DNA of 64,000 nt from Bradyrhizobium canariense (GTDB lineage: Bacteria; Pseudomonadota; Alphaproteobacteria; Rhizobiales; Xanthobacteraceae). The notes beneath the pieces are model-generated. The model searched no databases. It was given only the letters and a program-made list of their open reading frames with translations, and was not told the origin of the DNA. The position numbers were made by a program, and so were the translations under genes. The stretch is from assembly GCF_900105125.1 (NCBI RefSeq), contig NZ_LT629750.1, positions 682,001-746,000 on the forward strand, written 5' to 3'. Positions 28,658 to 37,271 of the stretch are shown here, piece by piece. How positions within the stretch are numbered: position 1 is the stretch's first letter; each line of letters begins with the position of its first letter.

Positions 28658-28755
28658 ATAACCCGCCGAGTGTTGTTGAGATTTTGGCGGATTACGCTAC
28701 GCTGATCCGCCATACGGAGCTTGCGAACAAAAATAACGACCAGGGAGCCGATCCG

Positions 28756-29718
28756 ATGCCCCGCCATCCTGATTTCGTGCCTCAAGGTGTGATCCCGGCG
28801 GTACTGCTACCCTTCCACGGCGATCTGTCGATCGACGAGGCGAGTTTCCGGGCTCACTTGCGCGATGTCGCTGATGTGCAAGGACTGTCGGCGATCACAG
28901 TCAACGCCCATTCGACCGAGGTTGCCTCGTGCACCCCGGAAGAGCAGCGTCGCGTCATGGAGATCGCGGGCGAAGAAGTCGGCGACAGATTGCCTGTTAT
29001 TCACGGGGTCTGGGCGGACGGCAGTCTGGAGGCGGCGCGGATCGCGCGCCAGGCTCAGGCCGGCGGGGCTTCGGCGCTGCTGGTTTTCCCGCCGGGTCCC
29101 TTCGCGCTCGGCCAGTCGGCGGAGATGGCGCTGGCCCATTTCAAGACCATCGCGGACGCGACCGATCTGCCGTTGATCGTGTTTCAATATCCCCTGGCCA
29201 CGGGCCAAGGCTATCCGGCGGTGACGCTGGAGCGGTTGTTCGACGAAGTGCCAACCATTCGAGCCATCAAGGACTGGACGCCGCTCGTGCCGCAGCATGA
29301 GAGCCAGATACGCGCGTTGCAGGGGCGCAGGCGTCCGATCAACGTGCTCACAACCAACAGCGCGTGGCTGTTGAGTTCGCTGGTGCTCGGCTGCAATGGC
29401 TTGCTTTCCGGCAGCGGCAGCGTGATTGCCGACCTCCAGGCAAAACTCTATCGCGCCGTAAAGGCCAACGATCTCGCGGAAGCCCGCCGGCTGAACGACC
29501 GGATTTATCCTCTTGCCCGCGTATTCTACGCCGATCCCTTTGTCGACATGCACAACCGCATGAAGGAAGCGCTGGTGCTGCTCGGCAAGCTGCCGCGCGC
29601 AGTGGTGCGGCCGCCTTTGGTCAAGATATCAGACGCGGAAGTTGCGCGGATCCGGGACGCGCTGATCGAGGCGGGGCTGCTCGGCACCCAAGCGGCGCTC
29701 GGACGCAACGCCGCATAG
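28756..29718 (+). CDS. Dihydrodipicolinate synthase/N-acetylneuraminate lyase (DapA) family protein
   Basis: A 320-residue TIM-barrel class I aldolase. It shows GVIPAVLLPFHGDLSIDEAS at the start, the barrel Tyr in VFQYPLATG and the Schiff-base Lys in IRAIKDWTP (near residue 175). The usual GxxGE loop of DapA is replaced by TVNAHSTEVAS, so it is probably not the lysine-pathway enzyme but a pyruvate- or keto-acid-dependent lyase. GGGAGC precedes the ATG at 28756. A second family member lies at 47241-48194. Confidence 0.88.
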   Translation: MPRHPDFVPQGVIPAVLLPFHGDLSIDEASFRAHLRDVADVQGLSAITVNAHSTEVASCTPEEQRRVMEIAGEEVGDRLPVIHGVWADGSLEAARIARQAQAGGASALLVFPPGPFALGQSAEMALAHFKTIADATDLPLIVFQYPLATGQGYPAVTLERLFDEVPTIRAIKDWTPLVPQHESQIRALQGRRRPINVLTTNSAWLLSSLVLGCNGLLSGSGSVIADLQAKLYRAVKANDLAEARRLNDRIYPLARVFYADPFVDMHNRMKEALVLLGKLPRAVVRPPLVKISDAEVARIRDALIEAGLLGTQAALGRNAA

Positions 29719-29727
29719 GGTCGTTAG

Positions 29728-29818
29728 CGTAGGGTGGGTTAGCGTAGCGTAACCCACCGAAGTGTTTATGTACGGTGCTTCCGTTGGTGGGTTACGGCTT
29801 CGCCTAACCCACCCTACG
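29728..29818. repeat. Palindromic GTAGGGTGGGTTAGCG-type intergenic repeat
   Basis: It starts CGTAGGGTGGGTTAGCG and ends CTAACCCACCCTACG, with inner GTAACCCACC and GGTGGGTTAC arms. Copies lie at 41028-41114 and, degenerate, at 28071-28166. I recall this type as widespread in Bradyrhizobium. Confidence 0.85.
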
Positions 29819-29847
29819 AAGAGCGATGAACATAGAGGGAAGAAAAA

Positions 29848-30162
29848 ATGCCCACAGCCTATTTCGTCGTCCGCGCCACCGTCTCCGATCCCGCCAAACG
29901 CAAGGCCTTTGACACCTGGTACAGCCGCGAGCATTTGCCGGACGCGACAAAATCGTTTGGCGTGACCAAGGCGTGGCGGTGCTGGAGCCTCACCGATCCC
30001 AGTCAGCATGAGGCGACGTATCAGTTCGCTGGCGAAGCCTCGCTGGATCGCGCGATAAATGGCGCGGACATGAAGCGGCTGGTCGCTGATTTCAATCGCG
30101 ACTGGCCGGATGTCACGCGCACGCGCGAGAGCTTTGTGCTCGCGGAAGAATTTGCGGCCTGA
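29848..30162 (+). CDS. Small dimeric alpha/beta-barrel (EthD-like) protein
   Basis: A 104-residue protein starting MPTAYFVVRATVSDPAKRKA with the FDTWYSREHLPDATK block typical of EthD/ferredoxin-like dimeric barrels, and ending RTRESFVLAEEFAA. Such proteins act as small oxygenases, isomerases or partners in degradation pathways. It follows the DapA-like gene after a repeat, and the two may be co-transcribed. Exact activity unknown. Confidence 0.82.
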   Translation: MPTAYFVVRATVSDPAKRKAFDTWYSREHLPDATKSFGVTKAWRCWSLTDPSQHEATYQFAGEASLDRAINGADMKRLVADFNRDWPDVTRTRESFVLAEEFAA

Positions 30163-30206
30163 ACATTCATTAGCGCGTGAACAGAAGCGCCAGATTCGGA
30201 CACGCA

Positions 30207-30788
30207 TCATTGCATCGGCGCGAAATTTCGCCCACGGCAAGCGGTCTTTCCCAAGGTGATTTCTGGCCTGCGGAGACCCATCGCGATCCAAGCGGCGATA
30301 AGCCTCAACATGAACTTGCCAGAGTGACCATCATAGTTCGGCAAGTCATCAGCAAGCTCGACGCCGTCTCGTCGGTCTTGTGTCATGACCCGCATTTCAA
30401 GGGGCGGCGCGCCTGCCGGAAAGCGGTTCCGGTACATCGTCAGCCAATGTCCCTTGGTAAAGTCGAGGAACATGCCCGAATTGCAACATGTGGCAATGAC
30501 CCGGCGGGTCGGGGAATCAGGCTTGAGCCGGTGCTCTTCAAGATACTCCTGCCCTGTCACACATTGCACTCGATCCTTTCGATATAGGACGTAGTCTGTT
30601 CCACCGTCGGGATTGAGCACGGGTGGCGCGGAAGGCAGTTGTTCGAAGCGACTTCCGGCTTCTTGGCAACTCGCGCAATAGCAGGAGGCGGTCAGAATCG
30701 GCCGGCCGATTGCCTCCAACTTCACCTTGCCGCATCGGCATTGAAACGAGCGCGCTTTGATGCGGCAATTGCGCATCAGAGAATCCAT
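30207..30788 (-). CDS. GFA-like zinc protein (DUF6151 type)
   Basis: A protein of 193 residues from the ATG at 30788; a second ATG four codons on is equally possible. It has FQCRCGKVKLEAIG, CYCASCQEAG and a later CCNSGMFLDF; the Cys spacing resembles the zinc centres of the glutathione-dependent formaldehyde-activating (GFA) fold. The C-terminal third has a hydrophobic stretch (FMLRLIAAWIAMGL). Function unknown. The frame stays open upstream on the minus strand over the next gene, but that part has no family features. Confidence 0.8.
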   Translation of the reverse strand: MDSLMRNCRIKARSFQCRCGKVKLEAIGRPILTASCYCASCQEAGSRFEQLPSAPPVLNPDGGTDYVLYRKDRVQCVTGQEYLEEHRLKPDSPTRRVIATCCNSGMFLDFTKGHWLTMYRNRFPAGAPPLEMRVMTQDRRDGVELADDLPNYDGHSGKFMLRLIAAWIAMGLRRPEITLGKTACRGRNFAPMQ

Positions 30789-30935
30789 AACCGCAACAGG
30801 GAGTATGGATTCCGGGCCTGCGCCGAGAGGCGCATCCCGGAATGACGAACGGGAGTTTGCCTGTTCTCGGTCCGCATGAACCAATTCTCGTCCCGCCGCG
30901 ACCAAGAGAGCCGATGGTGGCGAGAAGGGGATTTC

Positions 30936-31385
30936 ATGAACAGATGGTTTGGTGCGGTGGCGATCTTGTTCGCCGCCGGTCCGGCGTTCGCGGCTGACGT
31001 TGCGACCTGCACGCTCAGCGCGGACAAGAAGACGGTTACGGTGACCGCGAACAATCCCTATGCGCAGGTGATGGCCTGCGAGGTGAACCGCAACATGGCG
31101 ATCCCTGATGGTTTTGCCACGGTGGTTTGCGTCAAGCCGGTGCCCGCAGGCGCAAAGGATTTCGTGATGTGCACCCACGTCGCGGCCGAAGGTCATTCCT
31201 ACACCCGCGTGAAGGATGCCGACCTGAACTGTCCCGATCCATCGGCGCCGCCGGCCGCGACCAAGGCCGACACCACCAAGGATGATGTTGACAGTGACGA
31301 TGATGATGACGCCAAGGCTAACGAGATGACGAAGCAGATGCTGAAGCAGGGGCAGGAGTTTCTCGACCGGCAGAAACAGAAATAG
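30936..31385 (+). CDS. Secreted protein with a poly-aspartate stretch
   Basis: A 149-residue protein starting MNRWFGAVAILFAAGPAFAA, a signal peptide cleaved before DVATC. The mature part has four cysteines (TCTLS, ACEVN, VCVKP, MCTHV) that could form two disulfides in a small beta domain. The tail has an acidic run DDVDSDDDDDAKANE and a charged helix. The acidic run could bind metal. I do not recognise a family. AAGGGGATTTC precedes the ATG at 30936. Confidence 0.78.
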   Translation: MNRWFGAVAILFAAGPAFAADVATCTLSADKKTVTVTANNPYAQVMACEVNRNMAIPDGFATVVCVKPVPAGAKDFVMCTHVAAEGHSYTRVKDADLNCPDPSAPPAATKADTTKDDVDSDDDDDAKANEMTKQMLKQGQEFLDRQKQK

Positions 31386-31519
31386 GTGCTCCCAGACATC
31401 AGTGTCGTTCCAGCGTTGTCGCCTGCGCGTCACAAACCTGCGCCGCGGTTCAGCGAACATTCATGTCGGCGCAGCGAAACTCCCCTTCGTTGATTCAACT
31501 TTGTGCGAAGGGAGAACAG

Positions 31520-31804
31520 ATGGAGCGCCGAGAATTTCTAAAACTCGCCTTTGGCGTAGCCGGAGTGGCAGCGGGCGCGACAGCGCTTGCTGCGGGTGCG
31601 AACGCTGTGCCGTTATCGCCGATTTCACCGGTGCAGGGCCTCGTGCCTGCGCGTGGCGAAAACACAGAATCTGCGGTAGTGACGCAAGCTGACGTCGATC
31701 ATCTGAAGCCGGAGCAGGTCCGCTGGGGCCATCACTGGCACAGGCATTGGCATCGTCGTCATTGGGGCTGGCATCGTCATCACTGGCACCGCCGCCGCTG
31801 GTAA
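31520..31804 (+). CDS. Tat-signal protein with a His/Trp/Arg-rich tail
   Basis: A 94-residue protein with a canonical twin-arginine signal (ERREFLKLAFGVAG). The mature part is short and ends in a tail of about 25 residues made almost only of His, Trp and Arg (WGHHWHRHWHRRHWGWH and on). The tail suggests metal (Ni/Cu/Zn) or haem binding in the periplasm; folding before export through Tat would fit. GGGAGAACAG precedes the ATG at 31520. No family name is known to me. Confidence 0.8.
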   Translation: MERREFLKLAFGVAGVAAGATALAAGANAVPLSPISPVQGLVPARGENTESAVVTQADVDHLKPEQVRWGHHWHRHWHRRHWGWHRHHWHRRRW

Positions 31805-31893
31805 GGCCGATCGTTTGGCGTTACCGGCCTGCCATGTTGTTTGCGTAAATGATTGTGCCGCGTCGCGGCGAAACCAGAGGAAAGGAAACATCC

Positions 31894-32127
31894 ATGAGAC
31901 TGCTTGCTGCTTCCGCGTTTGCCATCGGCCTCGGCTCGATGAGCGTCTCCGCCCAGGCCATGCCGATTGCTCCGGTTGACAAGCCCGTTTCGAACGAAAT
32001 CACGCGCGTCGCGCAGGGCTGCGGCCCCGGCATGCATCGCGGCCCGGCCGGCATGTGCCGCCCGCTGTTTACCTGCCCTCCCGGCTGGCACACCGGGCCG
32101 TACGGCAAGAAGTGCTTCAGGAACTGA
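31894..32127 (+). CDS. Small secreted Cys/Gly-rich GCGPG protein
   Basis: A 77-residue protein with a signal peptide (RLLAASAFAIGLGSMSVSAQA) and a mature C-terminal motif QGCGPGMHRGPAGMC followed by TCPPGWHTGPYGKKC. This matches the GCGxGxHRGPxGxC family of tiny secreted rhizobial proteins of unknown function. Four cysteines probably form two disulfides. GAGGAAAGG lies just before the ATG at 31894; the frame is open 15 codons further upstream. Confidence 0.85.
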   Translation: MRLLAASAFAIGLGSMSVSAQAMPIAPVDKPVSNEITRVAQGCGPGMHRGPAGMCRPLFTCPPGWHTGPYGKKCFRN

Positions 32128-32132
32128 CGCTA

Positions 32133-32181
32133 GAGCATGATCCGGAAAAGTGGAAACCAGTTTTCCGAAAAGATCATGCTC
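32133..32181. repeat. Palindromic GAGCATGAT-type intergenic repeat
   Basis: GAGCATGAT and ATCATGCTC mark the ends; the core is GGAAAAGTGGAAACCAGTTTTCC. It is the same family as 535-585 and 23206-23276. Confidence 0.87.
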
Positions 32182-32198
32182 AAACAAAAAGATAACAC

Positions 32199-32235
32199 CT
32201 AGAGCATGATTCAACTCAGTTGAATCATGCTCTAG
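32199..32235. repeat. Near-perfect 37-bp palindrome
   Basis: Arms CTAGAGCATGATTCAACT and AGTTGAATCATGCTCTAG (18 bases each) flank one C. The flanks are CTAG on both sides and the arm shares GAGCATGATTC with the adjoining repeat. It lies between converging genes and could act as a bidirectional transcription stop or a cruciform. Confidence 0.93.
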
Positions 32236-32341
32236 CTGGGGCAGGGGCCGCAGTATCGGTCCCTGTTTCCGCTCCTGCTCTCACATAATTTTCGAGAAGC
32301 GGGCGTCGGCTCGCTGAATTTTTTCAGGGGATCGAGACGCG

Positions 32342-33037
32342 CTATTCGTTCTCGCCGAACAGGGCGGCAAACCGCTTCTCGCCATTACGGGTAAAATTGA
32401 CGACACGGCTGCCGGGCGTGGCATCGCGCGCGGCCCATTTCAATTCCGTGAACCTGTTCAGGATCGCAGCGCCGAGCGTGCCGGCGAGATGATGACGCCG
32501 CTCGCTCCAGTCGAGGCAGCTCTTGCACAGCGGGCGGCGCGGGTGGGCGAGGGCCTCGGTCGATATCTGCAGGCTCTCGCTCAGGAAGCGTTCGCCCTCA
32601 GTGGTCAATTCGATATCCTGTTTGCGCTGGCGCAGCAGCCGTTGCTTCTTCATGCTGTCGAGCATCTGCACGCCGAGATCGCCGGCGAGATGATCGTAGC
32701 AGACCCGCGCACGGCGCAGCGCCGGATCCTTCGGCCCGGTGCGTACCCGCAAATGGCCGGCGCGCGCGGCAAGGCCCTCCAGCCCCTCCAGCACAGCGGC
32801 CACATCGGGGCCGGTGAGGCGATAATAGCGGTGGCGGCCCTGCTTCTCCTGCTCGATCAGCCCGCCGGCCTCGAGCTTCGAAAGGTGCGAACTCGCGGTC
32901 TGCGGCGTGACGCCAGCCTGGTGCGCCAGTTCGCTTGCGGTCAGCGCGCGGCCGGTCATCAGCGCCGTCAGCATATTGGAGCGCGCGGGATCGCCGACCA
33001 GCGAGGCGACCATGGCGATATCGGGACCTGCTTTCAT
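32342..33037 (-). CDS. ArsR-family winged-helix regulator
   Basis: A 231-residue regulator. The N-terminal ArsR domain has [18 protein letters not shown], the recognition helix [19 protein letters not shown] and the wing [22 protein letters not shown]-terminal part of about 140 residues with [16 protein letters not shown] is typical of the larger ArsR proteins near small monooxygenases. It is divergent from the NIPSNAP gene with a 75-base gap, so it probably controls the 33113-34674 group and itself. Confidence 0.92.
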   Translation of the reverse strand: MKAGPDIAMVASLVGDPARSNMLTALMTGRALTASELAHQAGVTPQTASSHLSKLEAGGLIEQEKQGRHRYYRLTGPDVAAVLEGLEGLAARAGHLRVRTGPKDPALRRARVCYDHLAGDLGVQMLDSMKKQRLLRQRKQDIELTTEGERFLSESLQISTEALAHPRRPLCKSCLDWSERRHHLAGTLGAAILNRFTELKWAARDATPGSRVVNFTRNGEKRFAALFGENE

Positions 33038-33112
33038 AGTTCGATGATAGCCGAAGCGTTAGCGTCGATCAAGCGTCTATTCTCTCCACTGTCAGCAACG
33101 CCGGAGGTTCCC

Positions 33113-33421
33113 GTGGCCATCACCGTTTTCATCCGCTACCAGATCGATCCATTCAAACGCACGATGTTTGAAGAATATGCCAAACGCTGGCTCACCATCA
33201 TTCCAAAGGCGGGCGGCGATCTCCAGGGCTACTGGATGCCGCATGAGGGCACCAACAACATTGCGTTCGCGCTGATCTCGTTCGAGAATCTCGCAGCCTA
33301 TGAGAGCTATCGGGCGCGGCTGCGCACCGACAGCGACGGCGTTGCCAATTTCAATTTCGCCGAGGAACACCAATTTATTCTGGCGGAAGAGCGAACCTTT
33401 CTGCGTAAGGTGGCATTATAG
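33113..33421 (+). CDS. NIPSNAP-family small dimeric barrel protein
   Basis: A 102-residue protein beginning at a GTG (33113) with a strong GGAGG ribosome-binding site at 33103, which fixes the start. It has [24 protein letters not shown] and ends [13 protein letters not shown]; the NIPSNAP/ferredoxin-like fold is a known family. It is the first of three co-directional genes behind an ArsR regulator. Molecular activity is uncertain. Confidence 0.85.
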   Translation: MAITVFIRYQIDPFKRTMFEEYAKRWLTIIPKAGGDLQGYWMPHEGTNNIAFALISFENLAAYESYRARLRTDSDGVANFNFAEEHQFILAEERTFLRKVAL

Positions 33422-33464
33422 GCCATCGCGGCGGGGGCTACCTCGATCCGCAAGGGAGGAAGAA

Positions 33465-33809
33465 ATGATCGCCGTCATCTTCGAAGTCTGGCCGAAGCCG
33501 GAATATAAACAGGACTATCTCGACCTTGCTGGCCAACTGAAGCCGATCCTTGAGATTATCGACGGCTTCATCTCTGTCGAGCGGTTTGAAAGCTTGACCG
33601 AGAAGGGCAAGATCCTGTCGTTGTCGATCTTCCGCGATGAGGCCGCTGTCGAGGCGTGGCGCAACGTGGCAGAGCATCGCAGGAGCCAGGCTAAAGGGCG
33701 GGCGAAGATTTTCGAGAATTACCGTCTGCGCATTGCCGGTGTGATCCGCGACTACGGCATGAACGATCGTGCGCAGGCGCCGAAGGATAGCCGCGCCATT
33801 CACGCCTGA
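33465..33809 (+). CDS. Antibiotic biosynthesis monooxygenase (ABM) domain protein
   Basis: A 114-residue protein from the ATG at 33465, preceded by GGGAGGAAGAA. It has MIAVIFEVWPKPEYKQDYLDL, a central GFISVERFESLTEKGKILS and EAWRNVAEHRRSQAKGR, the signature of the ABM ferredoxin-like barrel (cofactor-free oxygenases). It is 43 bases behind the NIPSNAP gene and probably in the same transcript. Confidence 0.88.
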   Translation: MIAVIFEVWPKPEYKQDYLDLAGQLKPILEIIDGFISVERFESLTEKGKILSLSIFRDEAAVEAWRNVAEHRRSQAKGRAKIFENYRLRIAGVIRDYGMNDRAQAPKDSRAIHA

Positions 33810-33855
33810 CGCCAATGCTCGCGCGGTTTCGTTGCGTAGAAAAAGAAGGAAAAAG

Positions 33856-34674
33856 ATGATGCCGGTAACAGCAGCAGATAAACGAAAAGCTTTTCACAAG
33901 ATGCACGAGTCCGGATGCTTCGTGCTGCCCAATCCCTGGGATATCGGCAGCGCACGCGCGCTGCAGCATCTCGGCTTCAAGGCGATCGCCTCCACCAGCG
34001 CGGGCTTTGCGTGGTCGATCGGCAAGGCCGATAACCATGTGACGGTCGATGACGTCTGCGATCATCTCGCAGAGCTGAACGGCGCGGTCGATCTGCCTGT
34101 CAACGCGGACTTCGAAGGCGGCTTTGCCGATGAGCCGGAAGGCGTCGCGGCCAATGTCGCGCGCGCGGTCAAAACCGGCGTCGCGGGGTTGTCGATCGAA
34201 GACTCCACCGGCGACAAGGCCAGGCCGCTCTACGAGCGAAGCCTGGCTATCGAGCGCATCAAGGCGGCGCGCAAGGCAATCGACGCGGATAAAAGCGGCG
34301 TGCTGCTCACCGGGCGCTGCGAGGCGTTCCTGTGGGGACAGGCCGATCTGAACCTGGTGATCGATCGGCTGAAAGCCTATTCGGAAGCCGGAGCCGGCTG
34401 TCTCTACGCGCCCGGCATCAAGACCAAAGAAGAGATCACGGCCATCGTGAAGGCCGTGCAGCCGAAGCCGGTCAATCTCCTGATCGGCGCGTCCGGTCTT
34501 TCGGTCAAGCAGGCCGAGGATCTCGGCGTCCGCCGGATCAGCGTCGGCGGCTCGTTGGCGCGCACGGCGTGGGCCGGTTTCATGCGGTCGGCGCGCGAGA
34601 TCGCGGAGAAGGGGACGTTCACCGAGCTCGCCAATGGCTATCCCGGCGGCGAATTGAACAAGATGTTCGGCTGA
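33856..34674 (+). CDS. Isocitrate lyase/PEP mutase family protein
   Basis: A 272-residue TIM-barrel protein. It has CFVLPNPWDIGSARAL, STSAGFAWSIG, the metal-ligand segment PVNADFEGGF and SIEDSTGD, then TGRCEAFL. These are the carboxy-PEP-mutase-type motifs of the superfamily; the KKCGH catalytic loop of isocitrate lyase is absent. It acts on 2-methyl- or hydroxy-acid-type substrates (exact one unknown). A double ATG (33856/33859) follows GAAGGAAAAAG. It is third in the ArsR-linked group. Confidence 0.9.
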   Translation: MMPVTAADKRKAFHKMHESGCFVLPNPWDIGSARALQHLGFKAIASTSAGFAWSIGKADNHVTVDDVCDHLAELNGAVDLPVNADFEGGFADEPEGVAANVARAVKTGVAGLSIEDSTGDKARPLYERSLAIERIKAARKAIDADKSGVLLTGRCEAFLWGQADLNLVIDRLKAYSEAGAGCLYAPGIKTKEEITAIVKAVQPKPVNLLIGASGLSVKQAEDLGVRRISVGGSLARTAWAGFMRSAREIAEKGTFTELANGYPGGELNKMFG

Positions 34675-34686
34675 AACTCCGCAGAG

Positions 34687-34718
34687 AAAAACGCAGCGGG
34701 CAATCGATGCCCGCTGCG
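34687..34718 (-). terminator. Rho-independent terminator for the minus-strand gene at 34742-35206
   Basis: On the minus strand an 11-bp stem (CGCAGCGGGCA / TGCCCGCTGCG, loop of five) is followed by five T residues. It lies between converging genes and 23 bases after the stop of the minus-strand gene. The hairpin may also stop transcripts from the plus strand. Confidence 0.82.
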
Positions 34719-34741
34719 CTCAAGTCCATATCGCAACGGTC

Positions 34742-35206
34742 TTAGCGGTTATCGTTGTTCTGGCCCGCCGAAGGATTAGCCGATCGATCGAGTTCCGAGC
34801 CGGTCGGGCCGGACGTCGGCGGCGTCGGACGGTTGGTCGCAGCACCCGTGGTCACGCCAGGCTGGCTATTCGGCTGGCTGTTCGCATGGGGCGTCACGTC
34901 GCGCATGCCCGCAGGCGCCGGCGGCGGAGCCGTCTGGGTCTGCGCGGTTTGCGCCGGCGGCGCGGTGCTGGCCTGATTGATACTGGTGTTGTTCAAGCCA
35001 TAGAACACGGCGCCCAAAATCACCGCGATCCCGATCGCAAACAGCGCAATTCTGCCGCTGCCGGCCGGGCCTTCCGCGAGTTCGGGATCGGGCTGCAATT
35101 CGTTGTCGAGTGGGGCCGGGCTACCAATGTCGTCGCCGGCAAGGTTCGGGCGATATGGATCGTTCGAAGAACGATAGGGATCGTTCGGCATGCGTTGATT
35201 GGCCAT
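34742..35206 (-). CDS. Single-TM protein with a Pro/Thr/Gln-rich periplasmic tail
   Basis: A 154-residue protein. The cytoplasmic N-terminus has a repeated motif (DPYRSSNDPYRP) and an acidic stretch; one TM segment follows (RIALFAIGIAVILGAVFYGL); the remaining 80 residues are low-complexity Pro/Thr/Gln/Asn. It resembles small rhizobial envelope proteins of unknown function. AGGAACC lies upstream of the ATG. A terminator follows. Confidence 0.82.
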   Translation of the reverse strand: MANQRMPNDPYRSSNDPYRPNLAGDDIGSPAPLDNELQPDPELAEGPAGSGRIALFAIGIAVILGAVFYGLNNTSINQASTAPPAQTAQTQTAPPPAPAGMRDVTPHANSQPNSQPGVTTGAATNRPTPPTSGPTGSELDRSANPSAGQNNDNR

Positions 35207-35369
35207 GAATGGTTCCTCCGTTAGACCTATGACAATGGCTGTCGCCCCTCCGAGGTTCCGGGAATCCGCCCATTTATGAACCGGTCGATCCGGCTGTGGA
35301 TAATTCGAGGGCCTGTTCAGGTTGGAACCCGCGCCGTAAGTTCCGTGGCCATGACCTCATGAGGTTGCG

Positions 35370-36011
35370 ATGCGAAGCCTGCCGCCGAGCGATATCGTCC
35401 TGTATGCGCTGTCGCTGGTGGCGCTCGCGGCGCAGGCGATGACGGCGGCCCTTGCCGCGGGCCGGCGCAGCATGGATTGGGTCGGCGTATGCCTGCTGGG
35501 CTGCATCACCGCGCTCGGCGGCAGCACCATCCGCGATGTCCTGCTTGGACACTATCCGCTGCTGTGGGTGCAGAACCCGTCATACCTCGCGCTGACGGCA
35601 GGTGCGGCTTTCGTGACCATCCTGACCGCGCGCGTGGTCCACCGGCTCAATCTGGCGTTTCTGGTCCTCGACGCCATCGGCCTCGTGGTCTTCACCATGG
35701 CCGGCTGCGATGTCGCCTGGCAGATGAATGACGCGCTGCCGATCGTGATTGTCGCGGGGATGATCACCGGCTGCGCCGGTGGCGTGCTGCGTGACATCCT
35801 CTGCAATGACGTGCCGCTGTTGTTTCGCTCCGAGCTCTACGCCAGCGTTTCCGCCGTCACCGGTCTGTTTTACGCCACCGCGTTCGGCCTGAAACTGAAT
35901 GACGAAACCTGGACGGCGCTAACGTTCGTCCTCGGCCTGTCGTTTCGGCTGTTGGCGATCCGCTACAAATGGGAAATGCCGAAATTCGTCTTCAACGAGG
36001 ACGGGCGTTAA
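35370..36011 (+). CDS. TRIC (trimeric intracellular cation) channel family protein
   Basis: A 213-residue membrane protein with seven predicted segments and two tandem repeats. The family glycine motifs are GCITALGGSTIRDVLLG and GMITGCAGGVLRDILCNDVPLLF (GGxxRD in both). Bacterial TRIC homologues (UPF0126/YadS) conduct K+ and have been linked to glycine uptake in some species. The length is normal. It stands alone between minus-strand genes. Confidence 0.92.
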   Translation: MRSLPPSDIVLYALSLVALAAQAMTAALAAGRRSMDWVGVCLLGCITALGGSTIRDVLLGHYPLLWVQNPSYLALTAGAAFVTILTARVVHRLNLAFLVLDAIGLVVFTMAGCDVAWQMNDALPIVIVAGMITGCAGGVLRDILCNDVPLLFRSELYASVSAVTGLFYATAFGLKLNDETWTALTFVLGLSFRLLAIRYKWEMPKFVFNEDGR

Positions 36012-36026
36012 GCGAGGCGCAAAATC

Positions 36027-37271
36027 TCATTGCTGTTTGCGCGCCTTCGCGACTTGGGCCGGCGTCACCGCGGGCGAGGCGTTGCCCCACGAATTCCTGA
36101 TATAGGTCGCGACATCAGCGATCTCCTGATCGGACAATTTTTCGCTGTAGGCCGGCATCGATCCGCTGTTGGGCGCGCGCGGCGTCGTCACGGTCTCCGC
36201 GCCGTCCAGGATAATGCGCAGCGTGCTGGAGGGATCGGCGGATTGCAGGTTGGCGTTGCCAGGCAGCGGCGGATAAATCCGCGGCGCGCCGCTTCCATCC
36301 ATCTCATGGCAGGCGATGCAAGCGCCTCTGTAGATTTTCTGCCCGTCAGCCATTTGCGTCGGAGGAGGCGGGGCGACAACAGGCTCAGGCGCGCGCGCCC
36401 GCAAATCCTTGAGATAGACGGCCATGGCGTGGACGTCGGCATCGCTCATCTTCGAGGTCGAATTGACGACAACTTCGGCCATCAATCCATCGGCGTGGCT
36501 GCGGCCGTTGCGGCCGCTTTGCAGATATTCGGTGATGTCGTCGACGCTCCACGATTTGAGCCCACCGCGCTCGGCGCCGTCGAGCCGCGGCGCGAACCAG
36601 CCCGCGACCGGCGCGCCGCCATAGGCCCGGCCGCGTTTGTTGGCGCCGAACAGGTTCTTAGGCGTGTGGCATGCGCCGCAATGCGCCGCGCCCCTGACCA
36701 GATAGGCGCCGCGATTCCATTCCGCGCTCTTGTCCGGCTTTGGCACAAAGGTACGAGGCCGGAAGAACAGCCAGTCCCAGGCGCGCATGACCACGCGGTG
36801 GTTCAACGGCCAGCGTAATTCCGGCGGCGGCCGCGTATTGCGGAACGGTGTGAGCGTCGCAAGGTAGGCGCGGATCGCCAGCACGTCGTCGCGGGTGATC
36901 CTCGTGAAATTCGGATAGGGAAACGCTGGATAATAGCGCAAACCATTGGGTGCGATGCCCTCGTGCAGGGCGCGGTAGAAGTCGTCATCGCTCCAGCCGC
37001 CGAGGCCGGTATCTCGATCCGGTGTCAGGTTTGGCGAATAAATTGCCCCGAATGGGGTGTCGATGCGTTTTCCCCCCGCGAACGGCTTTGAGGGATCGGC
37101 GGTGTGGCAGCTTGCGCAATCGGCCGCTTCCGTCAGCGCCTTGCCGCGGGCGATGATCTCCGGCGAGGGCTGCGCCTTGGTCTGGCCGCCGACGAATGCG
37201 GTGCACAAAAACAGGACCGCGAGAATCGCCCGCGCTGCGTAATATCGTCTCGGCACTAATTGCTCTCCCAC
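36027..37271 (-). CDS. Periplasmic cytochrome c with three haem sites
   Basis: A 414-residue exported protein with a signal segment (ILAVLFLCTAFVGGQTKAQ) and three CxxCH haem-binding sites: CASCH at residues 52-56, CGACH near 197 and CIACH near 315. This is the layout of the cytochrome subunit of membrane alcohol, aldehyde or gluconate dehydrogenases, which pass electrons to ubiquinone or an oxidase. The flavin or PQQ partner is not adjacent here, so the electron donor is unknown. It converges with the TRIC gene by 16 bases. Confidence 0.92.
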   Translation of the reverse strand: MGEQLVPRRYYAARAILAVLFLCTAFVGGQTKAQPSPEIIARGKALTEAADCASCHTADPSKPFAGGKRIDTPFGAIYSPNLTPDRDTGLGGWSDDDFYRALHEGIAPNGLRYYPAFPYPNFTRITRDDVLAIRAYLATLTPFRNTRPPPELRWPLNHRVVMRAWDWLFFRPRTFVPKPDKSAEWNRGAYLVRGAAHCGACHTPKNLFGANKRGRAYGGAPVAGWFAPRLDGAERGGLKSWSVDDITEYLQSGRNGRSHADGLMAEVVVNSTSKMSDADVHAMAVYLKDLRARAPEPVVAPPPPTQMADGQKIYRGACIACHEMDGSGAPRIYPPLPGNANLQSADPSSTLRIILDGAETVTTPRAPNSGSMPAYSEKLSDQEIADVATYIRNSWGNASPAVTPAQVAKARKQQ

